Assembly (NCBI GenBank): GCA_037833965.1 | Contig: AP031352.1 | Location: 28,150,501 to 28,214,500 of the forward strand | Direction of reading: 5' to 3' | Length of the DNA: 64,000 nt | DNA from: Marchantia polymorpha subsp. ruderalis | Lineage: Eukaryota; Streptophyta; Marchantiopsida; Marchantiales; Marchantiaceae | Shown: one piece after another, positions 9,899 through 20,940 of the stretch | Layout: the number at the start of each line of letters is the position of its first letter | How positions within the stretch are numbered: position 1 is the stretch's first letter | Notes under the pieces: generated by a model | Databases searched by the model: none | The model's input: the letters and a program-made list of their open reading frames with translations, nothing else | Told to the model about the DNA's origin: nothing | Translations under genes and position numbers: made by a program

Positions 9899-11987
9899 TT
9901 GGATGTTATAGTGTCTCTAGACTCCAATACAAGAGAATTCAAGGTGGAGTTTGAAGAAAGAGTAGTGAGTCAATCTCCAAGAGTCAAACGTGAAACTTGT
10001 TTTTATTGTGGAGAGGAGGGCCATAAGGTTGTCAATTGTTCCCTGCGGAACAAAGATAGAAGATTGAGGAGCAAGAGGAACTTGGGAGATTTGAAACTTC
10101 ACTTGGGACCATCATCGCCACATGAATCCCAAAGCGCGACCTTCTGTGACAATTGCGGAGTGATTGGGCTACCAGCGGGACACGAATGCAGCGGAGTGAA
10201 GGCACTTCTGGAATCACTTGTGGAAGGGTTTGACGGCAAGCTAAGTGCTGAAATAGAGAAAGTGACCTCAGCGGGCTCAAGCTCCAACTGAAAATGGAGA
10301 TCATCATTCGAATGATGGAGAAGATGATGATGAGGGTAAGACTCATCGTATGCCTAGGAGAGGAGAGAGCTTTGGCTATCCTGGAACAACCAATTCCTTT
10401 TGTGTTTCCTTTGATGAATTACTCAAGGATGGAGTTAGTGTTGTTTATTTTGTATTAAGAAGCCCCATATAAATTTCCAATAGAATAGAAGAAAAAAAAA
10501 AATAAATTAGTTGGAAATGGGGAAGCTTCCGGTATTTTATGGGAGGGAGAATGAGGATGTAGAAGCTTTTGTTAGGGACTTCAAGAGGGCTTGCATAGGA
10601 AACAATGAGAGGAAGAAAGACGAGTGGGCTATGCTTTTGCCGGATTTCTTGGAGGCTTCTGCTCTCAAGTGGTACAAGGAGTACAAGAGGGAGCATTTGG
10701 AGGACGACACGTGGGAGACATTAACGGAGAACCTGATCGAAAACTTTCTTCCCAGTGAAAGTTATGAAAAGTTGATGTGTGAGGTCACCTTCTTGAAACA
10801 AGGAGAGAACCGAGAAGTTGGAATCTAGATTCCATGTGGTGTTGAGGAAGGGCGGAGACGAAGTGGATGCTACAATGGTGGGGATAAGGGCGATGCTCAT
10901 GAAGAACTTCGTTGGAGGTTTGAGACTTGAGATTCGAAGTAAGGTGAGATACGAGAAGCCCTCTTCTAAGGCTGAAGCCATTCGAATTGCTATTAGAATG
11001 GAGGAGAGCTTAGAAGATGATATTTCTAGCTTGGTGGCTAGAGAAGTAGCTCCACCGGTTGTAGGAAGGTCCATTGTTTCAAACCCTTCTACTTCATCCA
11101 CGATAGCGAATCCTAGTGTGGATTTTCAAAATGAGTTGAAATCTATCACGGAGACCCTAGCAGATCTCAAGATCAATGTAGTACAGTTGTGGGAGAAGAG
11201 AATCAGAACGTAGGAGGAGGTTCTAGGGGGTATGGAAATTATCCTCCAAGAGGATAATTTCCATATAATTTCCATACCTTCAGGAAACTTTGCGGTTTCT
11301 TGCTTTTCTTGTGGAGGTCCTCATTTTCAGAGGAATTGTCCTAACCCTCGACAACATGATGGAGTTTGGCACAACAACAATGCACCGGCCACGCAACAAG
11401 CCAAGGATAAGGGAGTAGCATCCATTGATGTATTCCCTCATCAATGCACTTTTGAGAAAGGGGAGAGCTCGAAATCGAAAGTGGATATCCTTGCTCATGA
11501 GAAGAAGCGTGCCCGATTTGCGGACGAGTCGATTTTCATGGAGGACACGCCAAGTCGAAGTACACGGTCAAGTGGAGTGAGTCAACCAAGAGTACCAAGG
11601 AAGAAGTTGGGCATGGATGACTTTTCCATTTCATCTTCTGAAGCTAAGTATGACGTGGTGGAGGATGTAGGAAATCAGAAGGCCAATATAACAGTTGGTC
11701 AGCTGATTGCCTTGAATCCAGCCATTCGGAAGGAGTTAAGAGGAGGTCTTAGCTCCACAAGGACCAAGAAGCGGAAATCTAAAGGGAAGGCTCACATGAC
11801 CAATGTGGGAGTTGGGGTGGTGGATGCGGCTGCTTCGGAGGTATGTACACATGCTTCAAAGATCGAAGTGAGGATCAATGGACATGATGTATCAGATGTG
11901 TTGGTTGATGGTGGATCGGCTGTGAATGCCATGTCTGAGAGGTTGATGCAGAAGTTGGTATGCAAGCTTCTAGACCTTCTAGCATAA
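9899..11987 (+). mobile_element. gag to protease region of the inner Ty3/Gypsy element
   Basis: An upstream frame (9899-10291) carries a zinc knuckle CFYCGEEGHKVVNC and a second Cys pair region (CDNCGVIGLPAGHEC). It is followed by a retrotransposon gag capsid-like domain (about 10511-11213; WKYKEYKRE-type motif ALKWYKEYK), another knuckle CFSCGGPHFQRNC, and the protease catalytic region DVLVDGGSAVNAM near 11895-11935. Two knuckle-bearing regions on either side of the capsid-like domain are unusual. The region appears to have a small number of breaks. Confidence 0.75.
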
Positions 11988-14900
11988 TTGTTGGTATGGC
12001 CAACAAACAGAAGGTAAGACCACTGGGAGTGGTAGATAAAGTTGTGGTTAGTGTGAGGGGAGTGCAAACTTTGCTTTCCTTCCAAATTCTCAAGGAAGCT
12101 AGTTACGACTTGCTGTTGGGACGTCCTTGGTTGAGGGCGGTAAGGACTACGGACCGATGGCACAAGGGCTATTTGAGGATAGGCCCAAAGAACCATCGAG
12201 TTAAGGTTCCTTTGACGAGAGGAGGGGAATCCACCACTGACTCAGATAGACCAACTGACGAGTATTGGGAATCTGAGAGTGAAGAGAATGGTAGCTTTTC
12301 AGAAGTTGACACAGACATCTCAACTTCTGATCAAGAAACATCATCAGAGTACTCTTCTGATGATAATGTTCAAGCTCAAGTCATTGCTGCCATGGAGTTG
12401 TTGCCTAGGCCTGGAGTGAAGAAAGATCCTGACAAAGTGGAAATGAGCGAAGAGGAGGTGTGTCGACGACTGTCCACTCTCAGGTTTGGTCCCAAGGTTA
12501 CCAAGGAGGAAAAGGCAAAGTTTCTGGATATATTTCGCAAATATATTCATGTTTTTGCCTTTAGTTACAAGGATCTTAAGCATGTGACGTTGGAGACTCA
12601 TCGCATCGAGTTGGAGGAGAAAGCTCGTCCTATTCGGCAAAAGCAACGCCGAATAAATCCACCTACGGCTCTTGTGGTGAAGGAGGAGATCGACAAGCTC
12701 AAGGAGGCTGGCTTCATCTACGAGGTAGAAAATTCTGAATGGGTGTCTCCAATTGTGATAGTGAAGAAGAAGAATGGTAAGCTACGAGTGTGCGTAGATT
12801 ACAAAAAGTTGAATGCTGTCACAAAGAAAGACTACTATCCCTTGCCTTTCATAGATGAGATTCTAGAGGAGGTTGCTGGCCATAAGTGGTATAGTTTTGG
12901 AGATGGTTATAGTGGCTATAACCAAATCCAAATTGCCTTAGAAGACCAACTCAAAACAACTTTTACGACTTCATGGGGAACCTTCGCTTTTAGAGTGATG
13001 CCGTTTGGTCTATGTAATGCTCCTGCCACTTTTCAAAGGTTCATGAATAGAGTGTTTGAACCTTTCATTGGAAAGTTTGTAAGGGATTTCATAGATGATT
13101 TTTGTGTTTACGGGAGGAAAGCGGATCATTTTGATCATTTGATCAAAATACTTCAACGGCTGGAGGAAGCTAAGGCTTCACTCAATCCAGAAAAATGCAT
13201 TTTTGGATGTGAGGAAGGCCTATTGTTGGGGCATATCATCTCCAAGAATGGTATAGCGGTGGATCCAGAGAAGGTGACACGGATCATGGACTTAACTTTT
13301 CCGGCGACTTTAACCAAGTTGAGGCAATTCCTTGGTATGGTGGGGTACTATCGACGGTTCATCTTGTCCTTCTCCAACAAAGCTCATGCCTTGACAAATT
13401 ACATGAAGAAGGGAGTGGAGTACGAACTCATTTTTAAGGATGAAGCTGCAAAGACGGCGTTCGAAGTTCTCAAGAAGGCGTTGGTGACGGCTCCAATTTT
13501 GGCGAAACCGGATTGGGGTAAACCTTTCATTCTCTACACAGATGCATCAAATATTGCTGTAGGATGCACCTTGAGTCAATTAGATGATGAAAAGCATGAT
13601 CATCCAATTGCCTATGCTAGTAGACAAATGGTTCAAGCGGAGAAGAACTACTCAGTGACAGAGAGAGAAGCCTTAGCTGTAATCTTCTCACTTAAGAAGT
13701 TTCGACATTATTTGTTGGGTGGGAGATTCACTATAGTGACTGATCATAAGGCTTTGAAATACATTTTCAACAAGCCTAATGCTGAAGTGAGGATAGCTAG
13801 ATGGAAGCTACTACTAGCAGAGTTTGATTATACCATTGAGGATAGACCTGGAAAGAAGCATGCTAATGCGGATTTGATGTCGAGAGCATATGATGATGGA
13901 GGAGATCAGTCAGTAGATGACACCTTTCCGGATGAGGACTTGCTAGTCATGGACACGGTGACAACAGTACCGGAGGAGTACAAGGAAATTTGGGATTTCA
14001 TCTCTAGAGGAGAGTTTCCTCAAGGAATGCATCAAAGGGAGAAAAATGCATTAGTGAAGAGATGTCAACCTTATATGATCATGGAGAAGGTACTTTTTCA
14101 TCAAGGAGCTGACGGACTTCTACGAAGGGCGGTTGGGAGGGGAGAGGCACTCAAACTCATGAAGGAGTTTCATGATGGTGCAGTATGTGGAGGACATTTT
14201 GCGGGGAAGGTAACTGCCTTCAAAATTCTTGATGCTGGTTATCATTGGAAGGGTATTTTTAAGGATTGTGTGGAATATTGCAAAAGTTGTGATGTGTGTC
14301 AAGCTTTTGCTAAAAAGTCCATGAAAACCCCTCCTATGATTTCTGTACCAGTGTTAGGTCCTTTTGAAAAGTGGGGAATAGATTTTGTAGGTCCTTTGAA
14401 TCTTACTCCTCGAGGGAATAAGTTCATTGTGATAGCTACAGATTATCTTACGAAGTGGGTAGAGGCAAGACCACTTAAATCTACTAATGAGAAGGAGGTT
14501 GGTAGATTTTTGTATGAGAGAATCATTACTCGATTTGGTTGTCCATTGGCGTTAGTATCAGATAGAGGAGGAGAATTTGTGGGAAGTATGATTCAAGCCA
14601 TGTTGGAGCACTTCTCCATCAAGGCTCGAGTGACCACTTCCTACAAACCTAACGCTAATGGGTTGGCGGAGCGGACCAACTACACTTTGTGTATGATGTT
14701 GGCCAAGGATGCAGACATGGACGGGAGTAAACACAATTGGGACAAGAGGCTCCATGCTATCTTATGGGAGTATCGCACAACATGGAAGACATCTACCGGA
14801 TACTCACCTTTTCGGATGGTGTATGGAGTTGAGTCAAAACTTCCCATACAGTTTGACTTGACAACATTCACAACAATCCAGCAAAGGTTGAAGAAATCAA

Positions 14901-15268
14901 ATGGAGCAGAAGCCATCAAGTCTCGCCAACAACAATTGATGGAGTTAGAGGAAGCTCGAGCACTAGCCATGGTACGAGTGGAGCGGGCTCAACAGTTGCA
15001 GAAGAAGTATCACGACAAACGAAGTGGAAGCCAGAACTTGAAGCCGTTCAAGGAAGGTGATTGGGTGATGCTCTTTGATGCAATTAGATACAAGAGAGCT
15101 AGGAAAAAGTTTCTTCCTAAGTATTTTGGACCTTTCATAGTTGAAAAGGTGTGGGGAAATTTCACTTATGACATCAAGGAGTTAGGAGTACGTCACTTCG
15201 ATCGAGTCAACCACGACAAGTTGAAGTTATTCCATCCAAGATCAGATTCTTTCACTCCGAGGGCGTAG
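11960..15268 (+). mobile_element. pol reading frame of the inner Ty3/Gypsy element (PR tail-RT-RNase H-integrase)
   Basis: Open for about 1100 residues. It holds the protease tail YDLLLGRPWL near residue 50, RT with MPFGLCNAPATFQRFM and the catalytic box FIDDFCVYG, and RNase H with LYTDASN and TDHKALKYIF. The integrase HHCC domain (GGHFAGKV...CKSCDVCQ) is followed by its catalytic core, with the first Asp in KWGIDFVGP, the second in VSDRGGEFV, and the Glu in NANGLAERTN. No chromodomain is seen at the C-terminus. The frame ends 23 bases before the 3' LTR. All expected domains are present, consistent with a recently active element. The Met at the listed start lies in an overlap with the upstream frame, so the true junction is unsettled. 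Confidence 0.9.
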
Positions 15269-15278
15269 TGAAATCTTG

Positions 15279-15291
15279 GTCCGGGGGTAAA
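15279..15291 (+). promoter_or_regulatory. Polypurine tract of the inner Ty3/Gypsy element
   Basis: GGTCCGGGGGTAAA directly precedes the 3' LTR start TGTAAGACC. Its position and G-run fit the plus-strand primer of an LTR element, though it is shorter than most. Confidence 0.55.
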
Positions 15292-16151
15292 TGTAAGACC
15301 GGGTGTTGCACATATGTACTAAGTCTTAGAAGTGGTCAAGGGAATAAGGATGATTAGCCAAGGCATAGCTAAGACTAGCTAGTTATGACTAAACTAGTTA
15401 GTTATAACTAAGTTTATCTAGTCATGACTAAGTTTAGCTACAATGTTTATAGTTGGCGGAATAATTAGCGGAGTTCTAGAAGAATGGAGTGAGCACTTCT
15501 ATTTTGTCTTTTACAAGGAGTGAGCACTTCTATTTTGTCTTATACAAAAGTTATAGATTCCAAGGGATTAGATATTTGACTAGAAGCTTGGATTTGATTG
15601 GTTTGACTAAATGTATGAAATATGATTGGCTAGACTAAGTCTAATGTTGACTTAGTGGCTAGGAAGCTTGTAGAAGTTTAAAAGCTTCCAATGGCATGTC
15701 GCCACCTCAACCTTGGATTCCGGAAGCTTCTAGAAGGTTTAGGTAGGCCAATGGCATGTTGCCACGTAGAGAAGGTTAGTCAAACTTACCTAGGTAAAAG
15801 TAAGTTAGGAGAAATTACCACATGTTACTATGGTAACTTCTCAAGTAGTATAAATGGAGAGGTAGAGTAGCACCTCTCAAGCAAGTTTGGAGAGTCATGT
15901 GTGAGGACTTGTTTCAAGAATGAAGCATTGAAGTTTTTGAGTATCTTGTAGTATCGACGTGTGTTTGCGTTTATGTGAAGAGAGTGACGTGAGGAGAGTT
16001 TGTGTGTGAGTTGGAGTAATACATGGCGAGTTTGTGAGAGAAGGTGTTTGGGACATGAGTGAGAGGATGAATCCTAGTCTTCTAGAAGCATGATGCGCTA
16101 CCACAAAGCCATCAGAGGTAAACCTGAGTGAGAGTCAGCCCGGAGGTTGCA
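15292..16151 (+). repeat. 3' LTR of the inner Ty3/Gypsy element
   Basis: 860 bp and, as far as I can see by eye, identical to the 5' LTR. It is followed by GCTCT, the second copy of the target duplication. It includes the tetrameric heat-shock element at 15718-15735, so a transcript could start here and read into the flanking outer element. Confidence 0.95.
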
Positions 16152-18390
16152 GCTCTAACAACCGTGTCTGTCGCACGAGCTCCTCTAACAAAATTCGATT
16201 CTGAGCCTGCTCAGAATCCAGCTCCTCTGCGAGCTTCGCCTTCTCCTTGGCGAAATCTTCCAGCTTCTCGTTCTTCGTCTTGTCGAGAGCCTTGTACATC
16301 TTCTTAGTGAGGTTGAGGTGGCCCCACAGGCAATCATGCCTCTCCCGCAGATCCTTAAGTTCCTGATCCACACGGGCCAACAACTTGCTGGTGTGGACTT
16401 TAGTGCGGGTTCGCCTTCTCACTAATTCGACGTAGGACCCAGGCTGGCGGGGGTCCGCGTACTTCTCCACTTTGCGATCAAGGTACCTCAACAGAGGTAC
16501 TACCTGCTCGCAGAGCGCCGCCGTCGGCGTGCCTGCCACTGACTGCTCCTCCTCCTCACTTGATTCCGATCCCGACGCTGATTCCGTCGATCCTTCTTCT
16601 TCGTCATCCTCCGCATTGAGGATTTCGGTTGCCAATGAATTCGTCGGTGACTGTCTTGAGCGTGGCTTCGAAATGTCTGCGTCCTCTGCCATCACTGTCG
16701 CCGCTGCAGCCTCGCTGCTCCCTGCCAGAATGTCCAAGGCGGTGTGAGCATGTGGTTGTGTCAAATTCACATCGCCCGCCCGTCCGGCTTCGACTAACTT
16801 CTCATCCCCGATTGCGTCCACCGCCGAAGGCGATCGTGCGGAAGGTGTCTCCTCGGGGTGCAATTGTGCATCGCACACACGTATTTGCTCCTGCCGACAG
16901 TCAATACGCTCCTTCGATAGGTCCCGCTCCTCCATAAGGTCATGCGCCAGGGATGCGTCCTGCCTATGCGAGGGCGCTATTGTCGGCGGCGCTTCCGCCG
17001 AGGGCGCAGCGCCGAAGGCGGCTCGCTTGATGTCCCTTGGCCCGAAGGCCCTTCCGCCGAAGGCGCAGCTTCCAGCGGACTTCCTGCCGAGGGCGCGTTC
17101 CCCGCCGGCTGCCTACTTGTAAACTCGGTGGCCCGAAGGCCCTTGCGCCGAGGGCGCATTTCATGGCGGTCTCACCGCCGAAGGACCTTGCCCCGAAGGC
17201 CCTTGAGCCGAGGGCGGATCTTCCGCCAGCTCCTTTCCTTTCCTGCGCTGCACCGGAGGTGAGTCTCGCCTATGAGTAGGCGCTCGCCTATGCGCAGGCG
17301 TGCTCGTGTCCGCAGGGAGTCGCCTATCCGTAGGCGGCACACTCATCCGTGCCGCGTGTTGTCGCTCCTGACCCGAAGGTCGTCTTACTTCCGCCGAGTG
17401 CGTTCGTGCCTTCGGCGTAGGGACGTCCGCTGACCCCTCTGCTGTCCGTGCATTCCCGTCCTCCTCCGAGGATGGGGTCTCCTCCTCTCCGGCGGCCCGC
17501 GCCGTTTCCGCGCTACTTGCAGGTAATACAAGCCGGCGTGCTTTCTGCTTCGGCCGACTGTAGAGCTCGTGTAGTGGCCGCTTTCGTTTGAGAGCAGCCG
17601 AATCTTGAGGTTGCTCTTTCTCCGGTTCCTCTCTCCATCTCCGCTTCCGCGGCACTCGTGCTGCGGATGCGTCTCTCCCCGCATCCTGTTGAGCCGGTGG
17701 AGTGGAAGTCGGAGTGTCCTCCGCGTCGGAGTTGACCTCGTTATCCCGCACATACCTCCCGAGATTGTCGAGTGACAACAGCGGATACTGAATACGCTCG
17801 ATCGCGGTTAAGCAACCCATCGACCGATAAAAGTTTATCAAGAAGGGGGAGAGATGATTGATCGTTCCTACCCTCTTCTCAAACGCATGCTGCCGCGTTA
17901 CTCTATGCAATATACGCGACCAGTGAACTGGAGCTCCGGCCAATGTGAGCTCCACGAAAGACACTTGCCAAGAAGTGATGTACGTTGTTCGGTGCGGCTG
18001 CAAGAGTTGAAGAAGTGCCATCGCTACGTTTCTGTGGAAGCGATCCCTGTAGTCACGGGTCATGTACCCGTTCTTGGTGGACTTCTCTCTCTTGAACAAT
18101 TCCACGAAGGAGGCTTCTTCCGCCTTCGACACCTTGACACTCTCACTGTGAAATAGGAGGAACCCGTCCTCGCCTGCACATCTCCCCAGTACTTGTCCCC
18201 AATCTTGGACAGTCCAACGATCTACGTGCGGTCGGAATCCGCGCGTAGGTTGGTGTCCCTCCCTTTGCCATTCGCGCACCATGTCCGGGCACACGTAATT
18301 CCATCCCCACAGCAGGAAATCAAGTTTTACTGCAATCAGCCGGTCCTGAAAAGCACGCGACCCAACCTGCGGAAGTTTGAGTGGAACCAT
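16152..18390 (-). mobile_element. Outer-element reading frame(s), upstream parts; Marchantia-type repetitive protein
   Basis: Two long open stretches, 17161-18390 and 16152-16935. The first starts MVPLKLPQVGSRAFQDR, has a compact globular N-terminal region of about 200 residues, then a low-complexity Arg/Pro/Ser/Glu tail with GPSAQGPSGQG-type repeats. The second is acidic, then a long predicted coiled coil (from EQVVPLLRYLDRKVEKYAD onward). I recall this family as very common among predicted Marchantia polymorpha proteins, which is my main clue to the organism. Function is unknown; it may be an extra ORF of the LTR element. It is broken by the inner insertion and in at least one or two other ways. 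Fossil. Confidence 0.6.
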
Positions 18391-19883
18391 CCGCAGCTAA
18401 GTTGACTTGGACATCTCGTTCTTGAAATTCGATTTCGTGAACCTTCCTCCGCTACCCTCAAGCTTCTTGCTCACTACTTCGATTCTCCTGCAAATGTTAA
18501 TCTCTCTCGATTCCGCCTGTCGCGCACTCAATTCTCTCTCTGTCACCGTGTGAGTCTCTGCGCGGTGGTGTCTGGAATGTCTCTCGGCTAGAAGGTGGAC
18601 GCGCGCAGCTCGCACAAGAAATTGAAATCCCAAAGTCAAGAATGAAGTGTTTGTTCTCCGTTCGCAGTATGTCATGGTCGGCACTCGGTCGTGAATGTCG
18701 ACTCACTTGATGGCTGCGCCGGCTCGGAGGTGTAACGGCCCTCCTCTCGCACGCGCGGCTTCACGCTCCGCAGTCGCGCTCACTCGCACGCTCGAAATGT
18801 CAATTTGAACTCCGCCAGCGTACTTCGCCGCGGCGATGGTCGCGCAGCGCCGAAGGCGTCTTTCTTGCCGACGCGCTACTCGCATTCGTACTTCGACTCG
18901 CGTCGATCCCGCACCGCTGAAGGCGTTCCTCCGCACGCTCCGCCGAGGGCGAACTCCTTCCGCCGAAGACGGATTTCTCGGTGGACTTCCCGCCGGCTCC
19001 GAACTCCATCCGCCTGTGCGTAGGCGCTGACCGTCAGCGCCGAAGATGTCCTTCGGCGTAGGTCCCTTACGTTGTTCGTCGGCGTAGGTGCATCGCCGTA
19101 GGCGCAGCGTCGAAGGCGTTGACCGTGGTCAACGGATTCCGTTCCGTCTGTCAATCTCTCTCGCCTCTCCGCATGCGAGAACGCCTGCGGAGTCCCGTCC
19201 CGCCGAGGGCGCACCCATCCGTTCCGCCGTAGGCGTTGAGCCGAAGGCGCACCGTACGGATTCGCTACTCCGTTGATACTTACCTAATCATGATGCGATG
19301 GCGCCGTATGAGCTTTACCTCCGAAGGCGAACTTCTAGGGCCGAAGGCGGATATTCCGCCGCTGGCGAAGTGCCTACGTGCAGGCGAAATCCTTCCGCCT
19401 GTGCGTAGGCGGAATTCCCGGCGGACTTCCCCCGACGACGAACCCCTTCCGCCTATGCGTAGGCGCTCGTCTTCGCATCTTCCGACAGTCACAACTCCCT
19501 GAGTCCTCGTCCGTTCCAGGCGGTCTTGGGCTCGTTAGAACGCGCGCGTTGAGCTCTTTCCAACAAGACCCTAAGCAAGTCGAGGCGTTGTGAATTACAT
19601 AAACTCTGAGGGATCCCTCTGGCGCCGAAGGCGTACCGCCAAAGGCGGATTATGCGCCTTGCGCCGAAGGAGAACTCCTTCAGAATCGATCGTTCAAGTC
19701 GGCGCTTGTTCCGGACATTGCGCCCAACTTCTGGATTCTACGAGATCCTGCGAGATCCACAATTATCCATTTCACTCTAATTAAATGTACCGATCACCAT
19801 TTACACGGCTGCTGCGGTACTGTTTTCCAAAATTGTTTTAAATTCCGCACAAAAGCAAAAAGTGGGTTACCACAAGGTCTTAA
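18391..19883 (-). mobile_element. Internal leader region of the outer retroelement, right arm
   Basis: GC-rich non-coding sequence matching the left arm (233-1640) on the opposite strand. It is full of GCCGAAGGC words, carries several of the 16-bp near-palindromes, and holds a degenerate copy of the ~123-bp repeat at about 19505-19605. It ends with the same TGGTAACCCACTTTTTG word (minus strand, about 19857-19873) seen at 230-246. It lies upstream of the minus-strand reading frame that starts at 18390. Confidence 0.55.
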
Positions 19884-20010
19884 TGTAATGTGGTTTTTCT
19901 AGTATTTTCTTTACTCGGGGGGCCCTTCTAGTGTATTCGGTTACAACGACAAGGTATTTTTCATCACATAAGAGTTTTATTGGTGTAATACCTTGTAACA
20001 AGTCCTGACA
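19884..20010 (-). mobile_element. Candidate short LTR or element terminus abutting the ROCO array
   Basis: The minus strand begins TGTCAGGACTTG at 20010, contains AATAAAA, and ends ATTACA at 19884, giving TG...CA ends over 127 bp. Eleven bases further in lies the TGGTAACCC word that is a candidate primer site. At 20011 the sequence becomes homologous to the ROCO tandem units (compare 32736 onward). This is therefore the junction where the retroelement nest meets, and cuts, the array. The short length suggests a truncated or TRIM-like LTR. Confidence 0.4.
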
Positions 20011-20940
20011 CTTCCTCTCAAAATCCCTCTAGAAGTGTAGGTTGGCAAATATGGACTTTGCCTACATTACGCTTTCAACTGCTTTTAAGTTCTCTGCTAG
20101 TGGAGAAAACTTCATATCTCGTGTTAAAGATTTAAGATCCTGTTTACTTGGCTGCCTAAGTACACCTCTATCAAGGGTGGGAGGACTTTCTTAACACACC
20201 ACAGTTCATATGAACAACTCCATTTTGGACATACCTGAAGATTTTGAATTCCTTGCTGTAGCTGTTGTAAAATGCGTCCTCTGCATATCACATGGATTCT
20301 CTAACCTACAGGTGCGAAACTCGCAATCTTAACCTATACTTTAAAAATTTTTCATTGTTCCCCGTATTTTTCAAGGGTTTATTTGCTCTGAATATCATGA
20401 AATGCGATTCACTTCTGAGAGCAATTTTGTACTTGTTGGCAAATCAATATCTGGCATTCAGAGTTAAGTTGATAATTTCTTCATGAGTCCAAGTTTATAC
20501 GTAGATGTATTGGATTGTTTGATTCTAAGTACATGTGGACTGCTAAGCTCAAAGATGCTCATCCCAAAACGGGCGTTTTAAAGAGAAAGTCAATATCTTC
20601 AGATGAGTTGTTATCCAAAGTGCACATGATTACCATTCGTTCGTAGAGATCGATGCGTTGGCCATGAGTATTTTCTTCCTTGTGTTTCTAAGAAGCGCAA
20701 AAGTCAATCCACCATGAGTGTAGACCTCTACTTCCCAAGATTCACCTTGTTATATTTGTCAGCCAAAAAAAGAAACAGACCTTAGGGAGAGAAACGAGGG
20801 AAAAAACCACGTCATAAACATGTGAAAACAAAAGAGCAATTACAACTTTAACATCCTGATCAAACGCGGGTTTCATATTGAATGAGAGTCTAAACATATG
20901 CTTGTCATCTGCATAATGACATTGTAACCTCTTCAAATTC
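20011..20940. other. 3' flank of ROCO copy 1
   Basis: AT-moderate sequence downstream of the stop codon, conserved in all units (33,000-33,675 and 45,700-46,378). It presumably holds the 3' UTR. A 64-codon open frame (20742-20936, minus) just downstream of the stop is conserved between units 1 and 2 but has no recognisable domain. No clear gene is seen. Confidence 0.5.

Larger units (their letters stand above)
8307..16151 (+). mobile_element. Young Ty3/Gypsy LTR retrotransposon nested in the outer element
   Basis: 7845-bp element on the plus strand. It has 860-bp LTRs (8307-9166 and 15292-16151) in which I found no difference by eye, a tRNA-Asp-like primer site, a gag region with zinc knuckles, a long pol, and a polypurine tract. 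The ends are TGTAAG and TTGCA. The bases GCTC (or GCTCT, one base being ambiguous with the LTR edge) flank both sides as a target duplication. It interrupts the minus-strand reading frame of the outer element. It looks nearly whole, with perhaps two or so breaks in the gag region, and is very recent on LTR identity. Confidence 0.93.

Noticed and set aside
20742-20936. 64-codon frame just downstream of ROCO copy 1 (also 33477-33671)
   Set aside because: Its conservation equals that of the flanking non-coding sequence. It lies in the probable 3' UTR, and unit 3 has lost it.
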